Below are positions 36,274-44,911 of a stretch of DNA of 64,000 nt, in pieces. Location of the stretch: assembly GCF_030643905.1 (NCBI RefSeq), contig NZ_CP121446.1, positions 2,294,001 through 2,358,000 of the forward strand. The letters run 5' to 3'. The notes beneath the pieces are model-generated. The model did no database searches. It had not been told where the DNA came from and was given only the letters and a program-made list of their open reading frames with translations. Every line of letters starts with the position of its first letter. The stretch's first letter is position 1. Made by a program: the position numbers and the translations under genes. This stretch comes from Flavobacterium sp. IMCC34852. GTDB taxonomy: Bacteria > Bacteroidota > Bacteroidia > Flavobacteriales > Flavobacteriaceae.

Positions 36274-37038
36274 ATGAACTCAAAAGCTTGCCTACTCCTA
36301 TTCGTCTTGTTTTTAAGCTTTGGCTTAAAGGCACAAAACGATAGTATTAGAGCGGCCAAAAAGATGTTGGATGAGCCGGATTTGAATATCATAACTTATC
36401 TCACTGAAAACGACAGCACCACTTATTACAATGAGGATGAGTCGCTAACCCAGTATTTCAGCATTGAATTGATTGACCAAAAGCTTTATACTGCAAAAAA
36501 GAAAAAGGCGGTTTCATTTTTGACCGCTGATACTTTAGTCCACAAAAAGACCAACGGTATCATCACATTGCCTTGTCAAAAGAAGTCCGTCACCTTTACT
36601 GATCTTCCCTCAGAAGAAGAAACTATTCGTATTTATGAATACATCGGGCAAATCAATTTACTTAATGCATATGTCGTTTATGGCATGTATTGGGAAGATT
36701 ATGACTTTACTTTAATTGACAAAACAAGCGGTGAGAGAATTTCAACCTTTGTTGACTTTCCTAATATTTCGACCGATAAAAAAAAGATTATTTGCTTAGG
36801 CGCAAACGTTTATGAAAATACCGCAGATTTGGATTTCTTTGTCATCGATAAGCAAAAGATAGTCCATAAAATGAACACCGGTTTCAAATATTGGATGCCG
36901 GCAGGAGAAAATACCGATATGTTTTGGAGCACTGACGGCTATTTCTATTTGCCCATTGTAGCCACAAACCATTATTGGAAAACCGACGGAAGTTTGAATG
37001 ACCAGTGGCAATACATCCGAATCAAACCTATGCCGTAA
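36274..37038 (+). CDS. Secreted protein of unknown function
   Basis: 254 aa. A signal peptide is visible (CLLLFVLFLSFGLKAQ, cleavage near residue 20) with no lipobox. The mature part is rich in Tyr, Thr and acidic residues, and looks beta-rich. I do not recognise a family or any catalytic motif. It starts only ten bases after thrC, so it may ride on the thr transcript, yet its export signal argues against a role in threonine synthesis. The start ATG is the first in frame. Confidence 0.65.
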   Translation: MNSKACLLLFVLFLSFGLKAQNDSIRAAKKMLDEPDLNIITYLTENDSTTYYNEDESLTQYFSIELIDQKLYTAKKKKAVSFLTADTLVHKKTNGIITLPCQKKSVTFTDLPSEEETIRIYEYIGQINLLNAYVVYGMYWEDYDFTLIDKTSGERISTFVDFPNISTDKKKIICLGANVYENTADLDFFVIDKQKIVHKMNTGFKYWMPAGENTDMFWSTDGYFYLPIVATNHYWKTDGSLNDQWQYIRIKPMP

Positions 37039-37086
37039 ATTCTTTTCAAGTCTTACAATCTGCTTTCAAAACAAAGTCATTTCTCT

Positions 37087-37094
37087 TATATTTG
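37087..37094 (+). promoter_or_regulatory. TAnnTTTG box of the lipoprotein gene at 37113
   Basis: TATATTTG, exact consensus, 18 bases before the ATG at 37113. It lies downstream of the preceding stop codon. Confidence 0.6.
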
Positions 37095-37112
37095 TTCCAA
37101 ACAATCCTGTCT

Positions 37113-38297
37113 ATGAAAAAAATTACTTCTCTGGTAGCGTTACTTCTTGTGGTTAGCGCTTGTGGCGTTCGACAAACCCGTGATATGCTCACTTCCGGTG
37201 ATTATGACGGTGCGATTCAAAATGCTGTCGAAGGTTTGCGTGGAAACAAAAATGCCAAAGGCAAGCAAGATTACGTTTATATGCTCGAAGAAGCTTTTGC
37301 CAAAGCCAAAGAACGCGATTTGCGCAACATTGACACTTGGTTTAAAGATGCCAATCCGCAGAACTTAGAGAGGATTTATGAAACTTATGTCCAACTCAAT
37401 GCACGTCAGGAACGCATTCGCCCTTTATTACCGGTTCGTTTGTTAAAAGAAGGTCGCGAAGCTATTTTCCCTTTCGAAGACTACTCCGATCAGATTGTGA
37501 GCAGTAAAAATGCTTTGGCCAAATATTTATACAACAACTCCAAAGCGCTTTTGGCCAACAAAGACAAAATGGTGGTACGCCGCGCCTATGATGACTTGGT
37601 GTATCTGCAAAATTTAAGTCCGGGTTTCAAAGACACCGACAAACTCATTGAAGAAGCAAGAATTAAAGGGACTGACTACGTAAGCGTTTACACTAAAAAC
37701 GAAACCAATATGGTCATTCCGATTCGTTTGGAAAATGATTTACTGGATTTCAGCACTTATGGTTTAAATGATAAATGGACGGTTTACCACAGCAATCGCG
37801 TCAAAGGCATCAATTATGATTACGGTTTGGTAGTGAACTTCCGCCAAATCAACATCTCGCCTGAACAAATCAAAGAACGCGAACTGCAAAAAGAAAAACT
37901 GATTAAGGTTGGGCTCAAAAATCTATTAGACGCCAACGGTCAAGTTGTAAAAGACAGTTTAGGTAATCCGATTAAAGTTGACGATATGCGAACCGTTCGC
38001 GCTACGATTTACGAGTTCTCGCAATTTAAAGCCTGTCAAGTAACCGCCAAAGTAGATTATATCGATTTTAATACGAATCAGCTACTACAAACGTTTCCGC
38101 TGGCAAGTGAGTTTACGTTTAATTATATGTATGCCAAATACCGTGGCGACAAACGCGCTTGTGAACAAGATTATTTTCAATATTTCGATCGAAGAGCGGT
38201 GGCTTTTCCATCCAATGAGCAAATGGTTTTTGACACCGGAAACGATTTAAAAGCCAAACTAAAGGACATCATCACCCGAAACCGATTCAGGAGATAA
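37113..38297 (+). CDS. Lipoprotein of unknown function with helical-repeat N-terminus
   Basis: 394 aa from the ATG at 37113, which begins a lipoprotein signal (MKKITSLVALLLVVSACG, lipid Cys17). An upstream in-frame start would hide that signal and overlap the previous gene. Residues about 22-200 look like helical (TPR-like) repeats (SGDYDGAIQNAVEGLRGNKN); the C-terminal half is beta-rich, with a charged EQIKERELQKEKLIKVGLKN helix. No known motif. It has its own TAnnTTTG box and is followed by a strong terminator. Probably periplasmic face of the outer membrane. Confidence 0.75.
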   Translation: MKKITSLVALLLVVSACGVRQTRDMLTSGDYDGAIQNAVEGLRGNKNAKGKQDYVYMLEEAFAKAKERDLRNIDTWFKDANPQNLERIYETYVQLNARQERIRPLLPVRLLKEGREAIFPFEDYSDQIVSSKNALAKYLYNNSKALLANKDKMVVRRAYDDLVYLQNLSPGFKDTDKLIEEARIKGTDYVSVYTKNETNMVIPIRLENDLLDFSTYGLNDKWTVYHSNRVKGINYDYGLVVNFRQINISPEQIKERELQKEKLIKVGLKNLLDANGQVVKDSLGNPIKVDDMRTVRATIYEFSQFKACQVTAKVDYIDFNTNQLLQTFPLASEFTFNYMYAKYRGDKRACEQDYFQYFDRRAVAFPSNEQMVFDTGNDLKAKLKDIITRNRFRR

Positions 38298-38300
38298 ACA

Positions 38301-38331
38301 AAAAGCCGTCAATTATAGACGGCTTTTTTAT
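38301..38331. terminator. Bidirectional terminator
   Basis: Stem AAAAGCCGTC / GACGGCTTTT with a 7-base loop and T-runs on both strands, between convergent genes. Confidence 0.9.
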
Positions 38332-38348
38332 TTTAAATCTGAGTTAAG

Positions 38349-38735
38349 TTAAACTAAATCAGCTAACTTCTTAGCCTCAATACTTTCATGCGAACGATCG
38401 TAAATGGCTTTACCATCTTTAATTACAATCAGTTGGGGCGACTGGTGGTAAACACTGAAACGGTTTGCAATTTCGTTTGAAATGTCGCGGTGTTCCAATA
38501 AATCCAAGTAATACGGAATGACTTTTCCTTCCAAATCAAACTCTTGTTCAAACTGACGCAATGCCATTCGGCTAATACTGCAACGAGTACTGTGCTTGAA
38601 AATCACTACCGGAGTTTCAGTCGACTCATTAACAATCTCGTTTAGCTGACCTAAATCAGTTAAAGTACGCCAAGCCATTTTGTTTTCACGCTCAGATTGA
38701 TCTGAACCACCAAAAATATTTTGAAACAAACTCAT
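38349..38735 (-). CDS. ytxJ: YtxJ-type bacillithiol-system thioredoxin-fold protein
   Basis: About 128 aa from the ATG at 38735 (MSLFQNIFGG). An upstream in-frame start gives an unrelated hydrophobic extension through word-repeat DNA and is rejected. Thioredoxin-fold features: VIFKHSTRCSISRMALRQFE, with a single CSIS site (one Cys, monothiol), and VYHQSPQLIVIKDGKAIYDRSH, holding the cis-Pro region. This matches YtxJ, a redox protein linked to bacillithiol in Bacillus and Bacteroidota. Exact activity is not established. Confidence 0.85.
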   Translation of the reverse strand: MSLFQNIFGGSDQSERENKMAWRTLTDLGQLNEIVNESTETPVVIFKHSTRCSISRMALRQFEQEFDLEGKVIPYYLDLLEHRDISNEIANRFSVYHQSPQLIVIKDGKAIYDRSHESIEAKKLADLV

Positions 38736-38770
38736 AAACTTTTCCCTTTTAACTTTTCCCTTTCCCTCAA
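38736..38770 (-). repeat. Word-repeat upstream of ytxJ
   Basis: On the minus strand GGGAAAAGTT occurs twice, separated by AAAA, directly before the ytxJ ATG, with GAGGGAAAG further upstream. Confidence 0.55.
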
Positions 38771-38924
38771 AATCAAGACATAACGTCATTACTAACGTCA
38801 AACTGTCTATAACAATCGCAAAGATAACCAAAAAAACGGCCATTTTGTCGGCTTAAACTTATTGGAATATAAATTGACGCCAATTAACTGAAGTTTTCAA
38901 AACTTTTATCCCAAACAACAACAC

Positions 38925-38935
38925 AAAGGAGAACA
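38925..38935 (+). promoter_or_regulatory. Strong Shine-Dalgarno of clpB
   Basis: AAAGGAGAACA, identical to the 11 bases in front of dnaK, with GGAG eleven bases before the ATG. Confidence 0.7.
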
Positions 38936-38942
38936 CTACATT

Positions 38943-41540
38943 ATGAACACAAACAATTTTACTATTAAATCACAAGAAGCCATTCAGCAAGCGCAACAAA
39001 TTGCGCAAGGCTTTGGTCACCAACAAATCGAAAACGAGCATATCATCAAAGGTATCTTGGAAGTCGATGAGAATGTGACGCCATTTATACTAAAGAAGCT
39101 CAACGTCAATGTCGATTTATTTAAAAAGATACTCGACAGTACTTTACAAAGCTTTCCGAAAGTTTCAGGAGGCGATATTATGTTGTCCCGAGAAGCTTCA
39201 ACGGCTTTGACTGAAGCCAATATTATTGCCAAAAAAATGAACGATGAATACGTTTCGATTGAACATTTACTATTGGCCATTTTTAAATCGAAGAGTAAAG
39301 TCGCCCAAATTTTAAAAGACCAAGGTGTAACATACAACGGTTTGGAAGCCGCTATTGCCGAAATCAGAAAAGGCGAAAGAGTAACTTCCGCTTCAGCCGA
39401 AGAAACTTATAATTCACTAAACAAATATGCCAAAAACCTCAACGAATTAGCCCGCACAGGCAAACTCGATCCGGTGATTGGTCGTGATGAAGAAATTCGA
39501 AGAGTATTGCAAATCTTAACGCGTCGTACTAAGAACAACCCAATGCTTGTGGGTGAACCCGGCGTGGGTAAAACCGCTATAGCCGAAGGTTTGGCACACC
39601 GAATTGTAGACGGCGATGTACCCGAAAATCTAAAAGACAAAATCGTTTACTCGCTTGATATGGGTGCGCTGATTGCCGGTGCCAAATACAAAGGAGAATT
39701 CGAAGAGCGTTTAAAATCGGTGGTGAAAGAAGTCACCTCAGCCGAAGGCGATATCGTCTTGTTTATTGATGAGATTCATACACTCGTAGGAGCCGGCGGT
39801 GGTGAAGGCGCTATGGACGCCGCGAATATCTTAAAACCGGCTTTGGCTCGTGGTGAGTTAAGAGCTATTGGAGCAACGACTTTAGACGAGTACCAAAAAT
39901 ACTTCGAGAAAGACAAAGCGTTAGAGCGTCGTTTCCAAAAAGTAATGGTCGATGAACCTGATACCGAAAGTGCGATTTCCATCTTACGAGGAATTAAGGA
40001 GAAATACGAAACCCATCATAAAGTCCGTATCAAAGACGATGCTATTATAGCGGCCGTTGAATTATCGCAACGCTATATCACAAATCGTTTCTTGCCTGAT
40101 AAAGCCATCGACTTGATGGACGAAGCGGCTTCGAAGTTGCGCATGGAAATCAATTCCAAACCCGAAGAACTCGACGTCTTGGATCGAAAAATCATGCAAT
40201 TGGAAATCGAGATTGAAGCGATTAAAAGAGAAAACGATGAAATCAAGTTGAAATCGTTAGGCTTAGACTTGGCGAATTTAAAAGAAGAACGCAACGAAAT
40301 CTTTACCAAATGGAAATCAGAGAAAGATGTCGTAGATAATATCCAATCTGTCAAACAAGAAATAGAAGATTTTAAGCTCGATGCCGAACGTGCCGAGCGC
40401 GACGGTGATTACGGTAAGGTAGCCGAAATCCGTTACGGAAAAATAAAAGACGCCCAAGAAAGATTAGATGCATTGCAAACCCAATTGGCCGAAAATCAAG
40501 CCGGAAGCTCTTTGATCAAAGAAGAAGTTACCCGCGAAGACATCGCCGAAGTGGTGGCGAAATGGACCGGCGTTCCCGTGACCAAAATGCTCCAAGGTGA
40601 AAGAGAAAAACTCTTGCGTTTGGAAGACGAGTTGCACCACAGAGTAGTCGGACAAGAAGAAGCTATTGAAGCCATCAGCGATGCCGTACGCAGAAGTCGT
40701 GCCGGATTACAAGACATGAAAAAACCAATTGGTACTTTCCTATTCTTAGGAACTACCGGTGTGGGTAAAACCGAATTGGCGAAAGCCTTGGCCGAATATT
40801 TATTCGACGATGAAAACGCCATGACGCGTATCGACATGAGTGAATACCAAGAACGCCACAGTGTGAGCCGATTGGTGGGTGCGCCTCCGGGATACGTAGG
40901 TTATGACGAAGGCGGACAATTGACCGAAGCCGTAAGAAGAAAACCTTATTCGGTTATCTTATTAGACGAAATCGAAAAAGCACATCCTGACACATTTAAT
41001 ATCTTGTTACAAGTATTAGACGAAGGTCGATTAACGGATAACAAAGGACGATTGGCCGACTTTAAAAACACCATTATCATCATGACTTCCAATATGGGAT
41101 CTGCGATTATACAAGAGAAGTTTGAAAACCTAAAAGGCGGTATTGAAGCCGCTACGGAAGCCGCTAAAACCGAAGTACTTGGTTTGCTAAAACAAACGGT
41201 TCATCCAGAGTTTATCAATCGTATTGATGAGATAGTAATGTTTACACCATTAACCGCTGCGAATATCAAACAAATCGTTGGGTTACAATTGCAAAGCGTT
41301 ACTAAAATGCTTGCACACCAAAACATTACGATGGATGCCACACCGGAAGCCATTGCTTACTTAGCTGAAAAAGGTTACGATCCGCAGTTTGGTGCCCGAC
41401 CGGTAAAAAGAGTAATCCAACGCGAAGTACTGAACCAATTGTCTAAGGAAATCTTAGCGGGTAAAGTGACCACAGATAGTATTATTTTGTTGGATTGTTT
41501 TGACGGACAGTTGGTGTTTAGGAATCATGTCGCTGAGTAA
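38943..41540 (+). CDS. clpB: ATP-dependent disaggregase ClpB
   Basis: AAA+ hexamer that rescues aggregated proteins with DnaK. 865 aa. N-domain (1-150), AAA-1 with Walker [10 protein letters not shown] (204-212), a long coiled-coil M-domain (about 410-530, with [16 protein letters not shown]), AAA-2 with Walker [10 protein letters not shown] (603-611), and no IGF/VGF ClpP loop, which separates it from ClpC. The strong AAGGAG site and ATG at 38943 fix the start. dnaK, its partner, sits at the left end of the window. Confidence 0.97.
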   Translation: MNTNNFTIKSQEAIQQAQQIAQGFGHQQIENEHIIKGILEVDENVTPFILKKLNVNVDLFKKILDSTLQSFPKVSGGDIMLSREASTALTEANIIAKKMNDEYVSIEHLLLAIFKSKSKVAQILKDQGVTYNGLEAAIAEIRKGERVTSASAEETYNSLNKYAKNLNELARTGKLDPVIGRDEEIRRVLQILTRRTKNNPMLVGEPGVGKTAIAEGLAHRIVDGDVPENLKDKIVYSLDMGALIAGAKYKGEFEERLKSVVKEVTSAEGDIVLFIDEIHTLVGAGGGEGAMDAANILKPALARGELRAIGATTLDEYQKYFEKDKALERRFQKVMVDEPDTESAISILRGIKEKYETHHKVRIKDDAIIAAVELSQRYITNRFLPDKAIDLMDEAASKLRMEINSKPEELDVLDRKIMQLEIEIEAIKRENDEIKLKSLGLDLANLKEERNEIFTKWKSEKDVVDNIQSVKQEIEDFKLDAERAERDGDYGKVAEIRYGKIKDAQERLDALQTQLAENQAGSSLIKEEVTREDIAEVVAKWTGVPVTKMLQGEREKLLRLEDELHHRVVGQEEAIEAISDAVRRSRAGLQDMKKPIGTFLFLGTTGVGKTELAKALAEYLFDDENAMTRIDMSEYQERHSVSRLVGAPPGYVGYDEGGQLTEAVRRKPYSVILLDEIEKAHPDTFNILLQVLDEGRLTDNKGRLADFKNTIIIMTSNMGSAIIQEKFENLKGGIEAATEAAKTEVLGLLKQTVHPEFINRIDEIVMFTPLTAANIKQIVGLQLQSVTKMLAHQNITMDATPEAIAYLAEKGYDPQFGARPVKRVIQREVLNQLSKEILAGKVTTDSIILLDCFDGQLVFRNHVAE

Positions 41541-41570
41541 CTGAGTCGCTGATTGACTGGATTTTAACTT
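41541..41570 (+). repeat. Word-repeat after clpB
   Basis: CTGAGT repeats (with CTGATT and CTGGATT variants) run from the last codons of clpB into the spacer. Confidence 0.45.
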
Positions 41571-41600
41571 GAAATACATATTTAGGTTAGTTTGATTGAG

Positions 41601-41650
41601 AAAACCCTGATGGTTGTGATGACTATTGGGGTTTTTCTTTTTGTTTAATT
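41601..41650 (+). terminator. Probable terminator of clpB
   Basis: AAAACCC / GGGTTTT arms at 41601-41607 and 41639-41645 around a long loop, then TCTTTTTG. Confidence 0.55.
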
Positions 41651-41773
41651 CTTTTTCTTGAACCAAAATACTTTAAATTTCGATGATCTGCCAAATGACT
41701 CCAACCCTGGCTTTGTAACATTTTTCCCCATTCTTATACCAATCCCCAAAAATCATCAATCAAAATCAATCAC

Positions 41774-42568
41774 ATGAAAAATTACATTTCGCTCTCAGCG
41801 CTATACCTCGTTGTTATGGGCTGTACTCCTTTCAAACCGGCCATTAGTAATGCGGACATCAATACCCTATCCGAATACAAAGTCAAAGGCCGACAGGGTA
41901 TTTTAATCAATCAGAAACTTAGTTTTGGTGAGTATACCACTTCTAAAGTAAAGCGCTCTTGGACCAAAGGCGGTAATACCCGTGTACCTGTAACAGTTTC
42001 GCCGGTTGTAGATTTTCTATATCCCGAGATTCTTACGGTTGAAAACAGAGACCGCTACCAAACTTTTGGATTTCAAATGAAAGACGGTTTGCAAAACAAT
42101 ACTGATGTATATGCGGCTACCGACTTTGCCTCTGAACAGCTTTTGGTGGGTAATAATCCAAATAGCATCGTTAATATTATTAAAGACATTACCGGTAAAG
42201 GCATTGACCAATCTTATATGTTTTATGCTCAAGTCTATGTAAACCAAGACAACAAACCATGGGAATTGCTACTTGACAATAATGCCTCGCAAAGAGATGC
42301 CAAACAATATATTGGCTACTTTGGTTATGATCAAACACGATACTATAGTCTAAAACCCATAACCGAATTACAAACCAGCAAAGGGCCAAAACCCATTTGG
42401 ATGGGCTCAGTAGGTTATGAAATATGTAATCCTGATAATCAAGCCGTAGCGGCCGTTTCCTTAATGGATAACGGACTTGTTTACTTAGCAGCTACCAACC
42501 CAGAAGAACGTTTTTTACTGGCTAATCTTTGTGCTACTTTGCTGTTGCAGCAGGATATCGCAGAGTAA
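41774..42568 (+). CDS. Lipoprotein of unknown function
   Basis: 264 aa. The lipoprotein signal ends in LVVMGC (Cys17) followed by TPFKP. The body is beta-rich, with an ISNADINTLSEYKVKGRQG opening and a C-terminal NPEERFLLANLCATLLLQQD helix. I do not recognise a family. First of several small envelope proteins between clpB and the two-component system; no operon is evident because 171 bases separate it from the next gene. Confidence 0.65.
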   Translation: MKNYISLSALYLVVMGCTPFKPAISNADINTLSEYKVKGRQGILINQKLSFGEYTTSKVKRSWTKGGNTRVPVTVSPVVDFLYPEILTVENRDRYQTFGFQMKDGLQNNTDVYAATDFASEQLLVGNNPNSIVNIIKDITGKGIDQSYMFYAQVYVNQDNKPWELLLDNNASQRDAKQYIGYFGYDQTRYYSLKPITELQTSKGPKPIWMGSVGYEICNPDNQAVAAVSLMDNGLVYLAATNPEERFLLANLCATLLLQQDIAE

Positions 42569-42739
42569 GAGGAAACTTTGATGTCTTAAATTGCTATAGA
42601 CTTAAAAATTGAATTTTGACCCTTTGAATTTGCAACTGCCTCAAAATCAAGTAAATTATTGATAAATTAGTCTTTTCCATAAGCAATAGTGTATTTAATT
42701 TCACTACATTTATTCTCAATTTTTTAAACATTTTTGGCA

Positions 42740-43222
42740 ATGAAAACTTTATCCATTACAATCGCGTTCGTCGCGGTTATGGTTGGGGTTTCGTGTAGTG
42801 ATTCCGAAACCGGCACTATTACAACTGTACAAAAAAATGTACAGGATGATCAACGACATTCATCCGTTCCTACTACAAATTTGTCTCTTTCTGATTTAAG
42901 GGCTTATTATGATGAAACTGTTTTTAGGGTTAATTTAATCAGACTTTCAAGACTATCTTCGGCAGCAGCTTTTGACAGTGGCATGCCGATTTGCAAAATT
43001 TTTACCGTTGCTGAATTGTCAGAACCGCAACTATTTCATTTGGTTTTGGACAACAACAACAATGGTGCACCATTTGTGTACTGCTTGGTTCATTTGATTA
43101 AATTTGAAAATGATGCTCCGCCGCGTCAATTTTATTCTATGTCTTCTATAGATGACGCCATAGATAGCGGAGAAATTACAGTAGAAAATACGGAACGACT
43201 TTATAAGTGTGTCTTTTTATGA
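42740..43222 (+). CDS. Small lipoprotein of unknown function
   Basis: 160 aa from the ATG at 42740; a TTG two codons earlier is less likely. Signal with lipobox VGVSC (about Cys20) followed by SDSETG. A Thr/Gln-rich linker leads into a short helical and beta domain with two Cys residues (MPICKIF, FVYCLVH) that could pair. No family recognised. It is followed by a strong bidirectional terminator shared with the next, convergent gene. Confidence 0.6.
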   Translation: MKTLSITIAFVAVMVGVSCSDSETGTITTVQKNVQDDQRHSSVPTTNLSLSDLRAYYDETVFRVNLIRLSRLSSAAAFDSGMPICKIFTVAELSEPQLFHLVLDNNNNGAPFVYCLVHLIKFENDAPPRQFYSMSSIDDAIDSGEITVENTERLYKCVFL

Positions 43223-43255
43223 TACCGGCTCAAAATTAAGGATTGAACCTATTTC

Positions 43256-43293
43256 CAAACAAAAAAGCACCCATAAGGTGCTTTTTTGTTTGG
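43256..43293. terminator. Bidirectional terminator
   Basis: Very long perfect stem (CAAACAAAAAAGCACC and its complement) with a 4-base loop, between convergent genes. Confidence 0.9.
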
Positions 43294-43311
43294 ATTGTTA
43301 TGCGCAAAATA

Positions 43312-43731
43312 TTATTCTGTATAACTTTTACAACGCTCACCTTGTATGTACATTTTAAGGCTGTTAAAATGAATGGTGAAAGGTACCGCTTTCCAATGGC
43401 CTTCGTCTTCATTCTCAGGATTGGTGTACAAGTACCAGAGGGTATAAGCTGCATTATCAAAACCTTTATTAAATATTGGCTCTCCGGCTTCATTGCATTC
43501 TAAACCCCAAGTAACTGCTTTTTTAGGTTGCTCATGCAATTGGTATAAACCGGTACCGTTAGCATTTAACTCTACTGTAGGTTCAGCACCATTAAAAAAA
43601 TAAGTCCCGGCAACAGTATAACCGATATCAGTGGTAATGTAATGAATACCGTCTTTGGTTTCAATTTTAGTCTGGCCAAAACTTTTACCCGCCAATAACA
43701 ATAAAACAATAAGGAGCATTTTTAAATTCAT
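43312..43731 (-). CDS. Small secreted protein of unknown function
   Basis: 139 aa. Signal peptide MNLKMLLIVLLLLAGKSFGQ, cleavage near residue 20, no lipobox. The mature domain is short and aromatic (GLYQLHEQPKKAVTWGLEC, AAYTLWYLYTNP), with two Cys residues that could form one disulfide. It resembles small Bacteroidota proteins of unknown function; I cannot assign it. Convergent with the lipoprotein at 42740. Confidence 0.6.
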   Translation of the reverse strand: MNLKMLLIVLLLLAGKSFGQTKIETKDGIHYITTDIGYTVAGTYFFNGAEPTVELNANGTGLYQLHEQPKKAVTWGLECNEAGEPIFNKGFDNAAYTLWYLYTNPENEDEGHWKAVPFTIHFNSLKMYIQGERCKSYTE

Positions 43732-43912
43732 ACGTTTTAGATTTAGATTGAAATAAAAATAAAAACTATTCGAAGCCGTTCATCGTTGCTTTCCAATTAG
43801 TTATGAACAGTTTGCACCGACAAATGTTGATTTCTTAAAAAAATATTATCTGTCACTGGTAGGGTATTTAAAGTTAATTCTGTTTTGTAATAAATTTTAA
43901 AAACTAAATGGT

Positions 43913-44635
43913 ATGAAAAAATTAAAAAAACTATTAGGGATTATTACATTAGTAATTGTTTTGGCTTCTTGTTCCAATGATAGCGGAAGCTCAGAAAACA
44001 CTTTGAATATTGTAGCCAGAGCTACTTATTCTCCATCAGCTAACCGTTCCGCATTAAACGGAGATGTTGTTTTGAACAGCTTTAAAATTAACTTGAGAGA
44101 AATTGAATTTGAATTGGCTGAAAATAGTAGTGATGATGACGATTCTAATGGCGATTCAGATGATGATGGCTTTTACGACAGCGATGATGAGTTTGAATTG
44201 TATGGCCCGTTTGAGTTAGACCTTTTAAACCAAAATGCCCCAGTAACTACTGTGACTGTTCCTAACGGTACTTATGAAGAAGTAGAATTCAAATTACACA
44301 AAAGTACCAACAGTGCATCAGCTATGTTCAACAAATCAATTGAAATTACCGGTACGATTAACGGAACTCCGTTTATCTTTTGGCACGACATAGATGAAGA
44401 CTTTGAAATTGACTATGAAGACACCAATCAAAATTTGGTAATCAACAACAATTCTTATGATTTAGTTTTCAATTTCGATTTGAACCAAGTATTGAGCATG
44501 GTTGATTTAAGCAGCGCCGTTGACGGTGATGGTGATGGTGTAATTGAAATTGGTCCGAATGATACCGACGGCAATCAAGCCTTGGCCAACCTTATAGAGG
44601 ATAGCATAGAAGATTCTTGCGACTTAGACGATTAA
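43913..44635 (+). CDS. Acidic lipoprotein, DUF4382-like
   Basis: 240 aa. Lipobox VLASC (about Cys20) followed by SNDSGSS. The domain LNSFKINLREIEFEL then an Asp/Ser-rich loop (DDDDSNGDSDDDG, about 76-90), GPFELDLLNQN, and VPNGTYEEVEFKLHK follows the pattern of DUF4382 proteins (effect on a Y-axis-like beta sandwich). The C-terminal part has two further acidic calcium-loop-like stretches (DGDGDGVIEIG, DTDGNQ). Calcium binding is plausible but inferred. It ends with a clear terminator. Function unknown. Confidence 0.65.
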   Translation: MKKLKKLLGIITLVIVLASCSNDSGSSENTLNIVARATYSPSANRSALNGDVVLNSFKINLREIEFELAENSSDDDDSNGDSDDDGFYDSDDEFELYGPFELDLLNQNAPVTTVTVPNGTYEEVEFKLHKSTNSASAMFNKSIEITGTINGTPFIFWHDIDEDFEIDYEDTNQNLVINNNSYDLVFNFDLNQVLSMVDLSSAVDGDGDGVIEIGPNDTDGNQALANLIEDSIEDSCDLDD

Positions 44636-44663
44636 TGTTTTTTTGAGATTAGAGTTAAGTATG

Positions 44664-44699
44664 GCCCCGACGTAGTAAAATATGTTGGGGCTTTTTTTT
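44664..44699 (+). terminator. Terminator of the acidic lipoprotein gene
   Basis: GCCCCGAC / GTTGGGGC stem (one G-T pair), a 12-base loop and an 8-base T-run. Confidence 0.85.
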
Positions 44700-44750
44700 A
44701 GTAGTCTATTGAAGGCCAGCACTTTTAAAACATAAGGTTACAGCGAGTAG

Positions 44751-44768
44751 TGTAGAATATATTCTACA
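44751..44768. promoter_or_regulatory. Palindrome TGTAGAATATATTCTACA, probable regulator site
   Basis: Perfect 18-bp palindrome (TGTAGAA-N4-TTCTACA), 43 bases before the TAnnTTTG box at 44812. The same arms and N4 spacer recur at 47418-47435, with the same 43-base distance to another exact TAnnTTTG box. Likely bound by the NarL-type regulator encoded between the two sites. Confidence 0.6.
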
Positions 44769-44811
44769 AGAATTATTAAAATGTATTACACGCTAATAGC
44801 TTAAAGAGACT

Positions 44812-44819
44812 TACTTTTG
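44812..44819 (+). promoter_or_regulatory. TAnnTTTG box of the histidine kinase operon
   Basis: TACTTTTG, exact match, followed by an about 87-base leader before the kinase start at 44912. Confidence 0.6.
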
Positions 44820-44911
44820 TATGGTAAATTGATTTAAAAAATTAATTTTGCCGCCCCAACTCTTTAACATTTGTTTATACCTACAGCAAACAAATTTTAA
44901 AAAGCTCCATA

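Larger units (their letters stand above)
44636..44911. other. Intergenic region upstream of the histidine kinase
   Basis: It contains the terminator of the acidic lipoprotein, an 18-bp perfect palindrome, and an exact TAnnTTTG box. No ORF is credible here. Confidence 0.7.

Noticed and set aside
38736..38843. N-terminal extension of YtxJ by 36 residues
   Set aside because: It is translated from word-repeat DNA and is unlike any YtxJ; the ATG at 38735 gives the normal protein.
38943..41540. clpB as a second copy of clpC
   Set aside because: It has a long M-domain and no VGF docking loop, so the two genes are distinct families.
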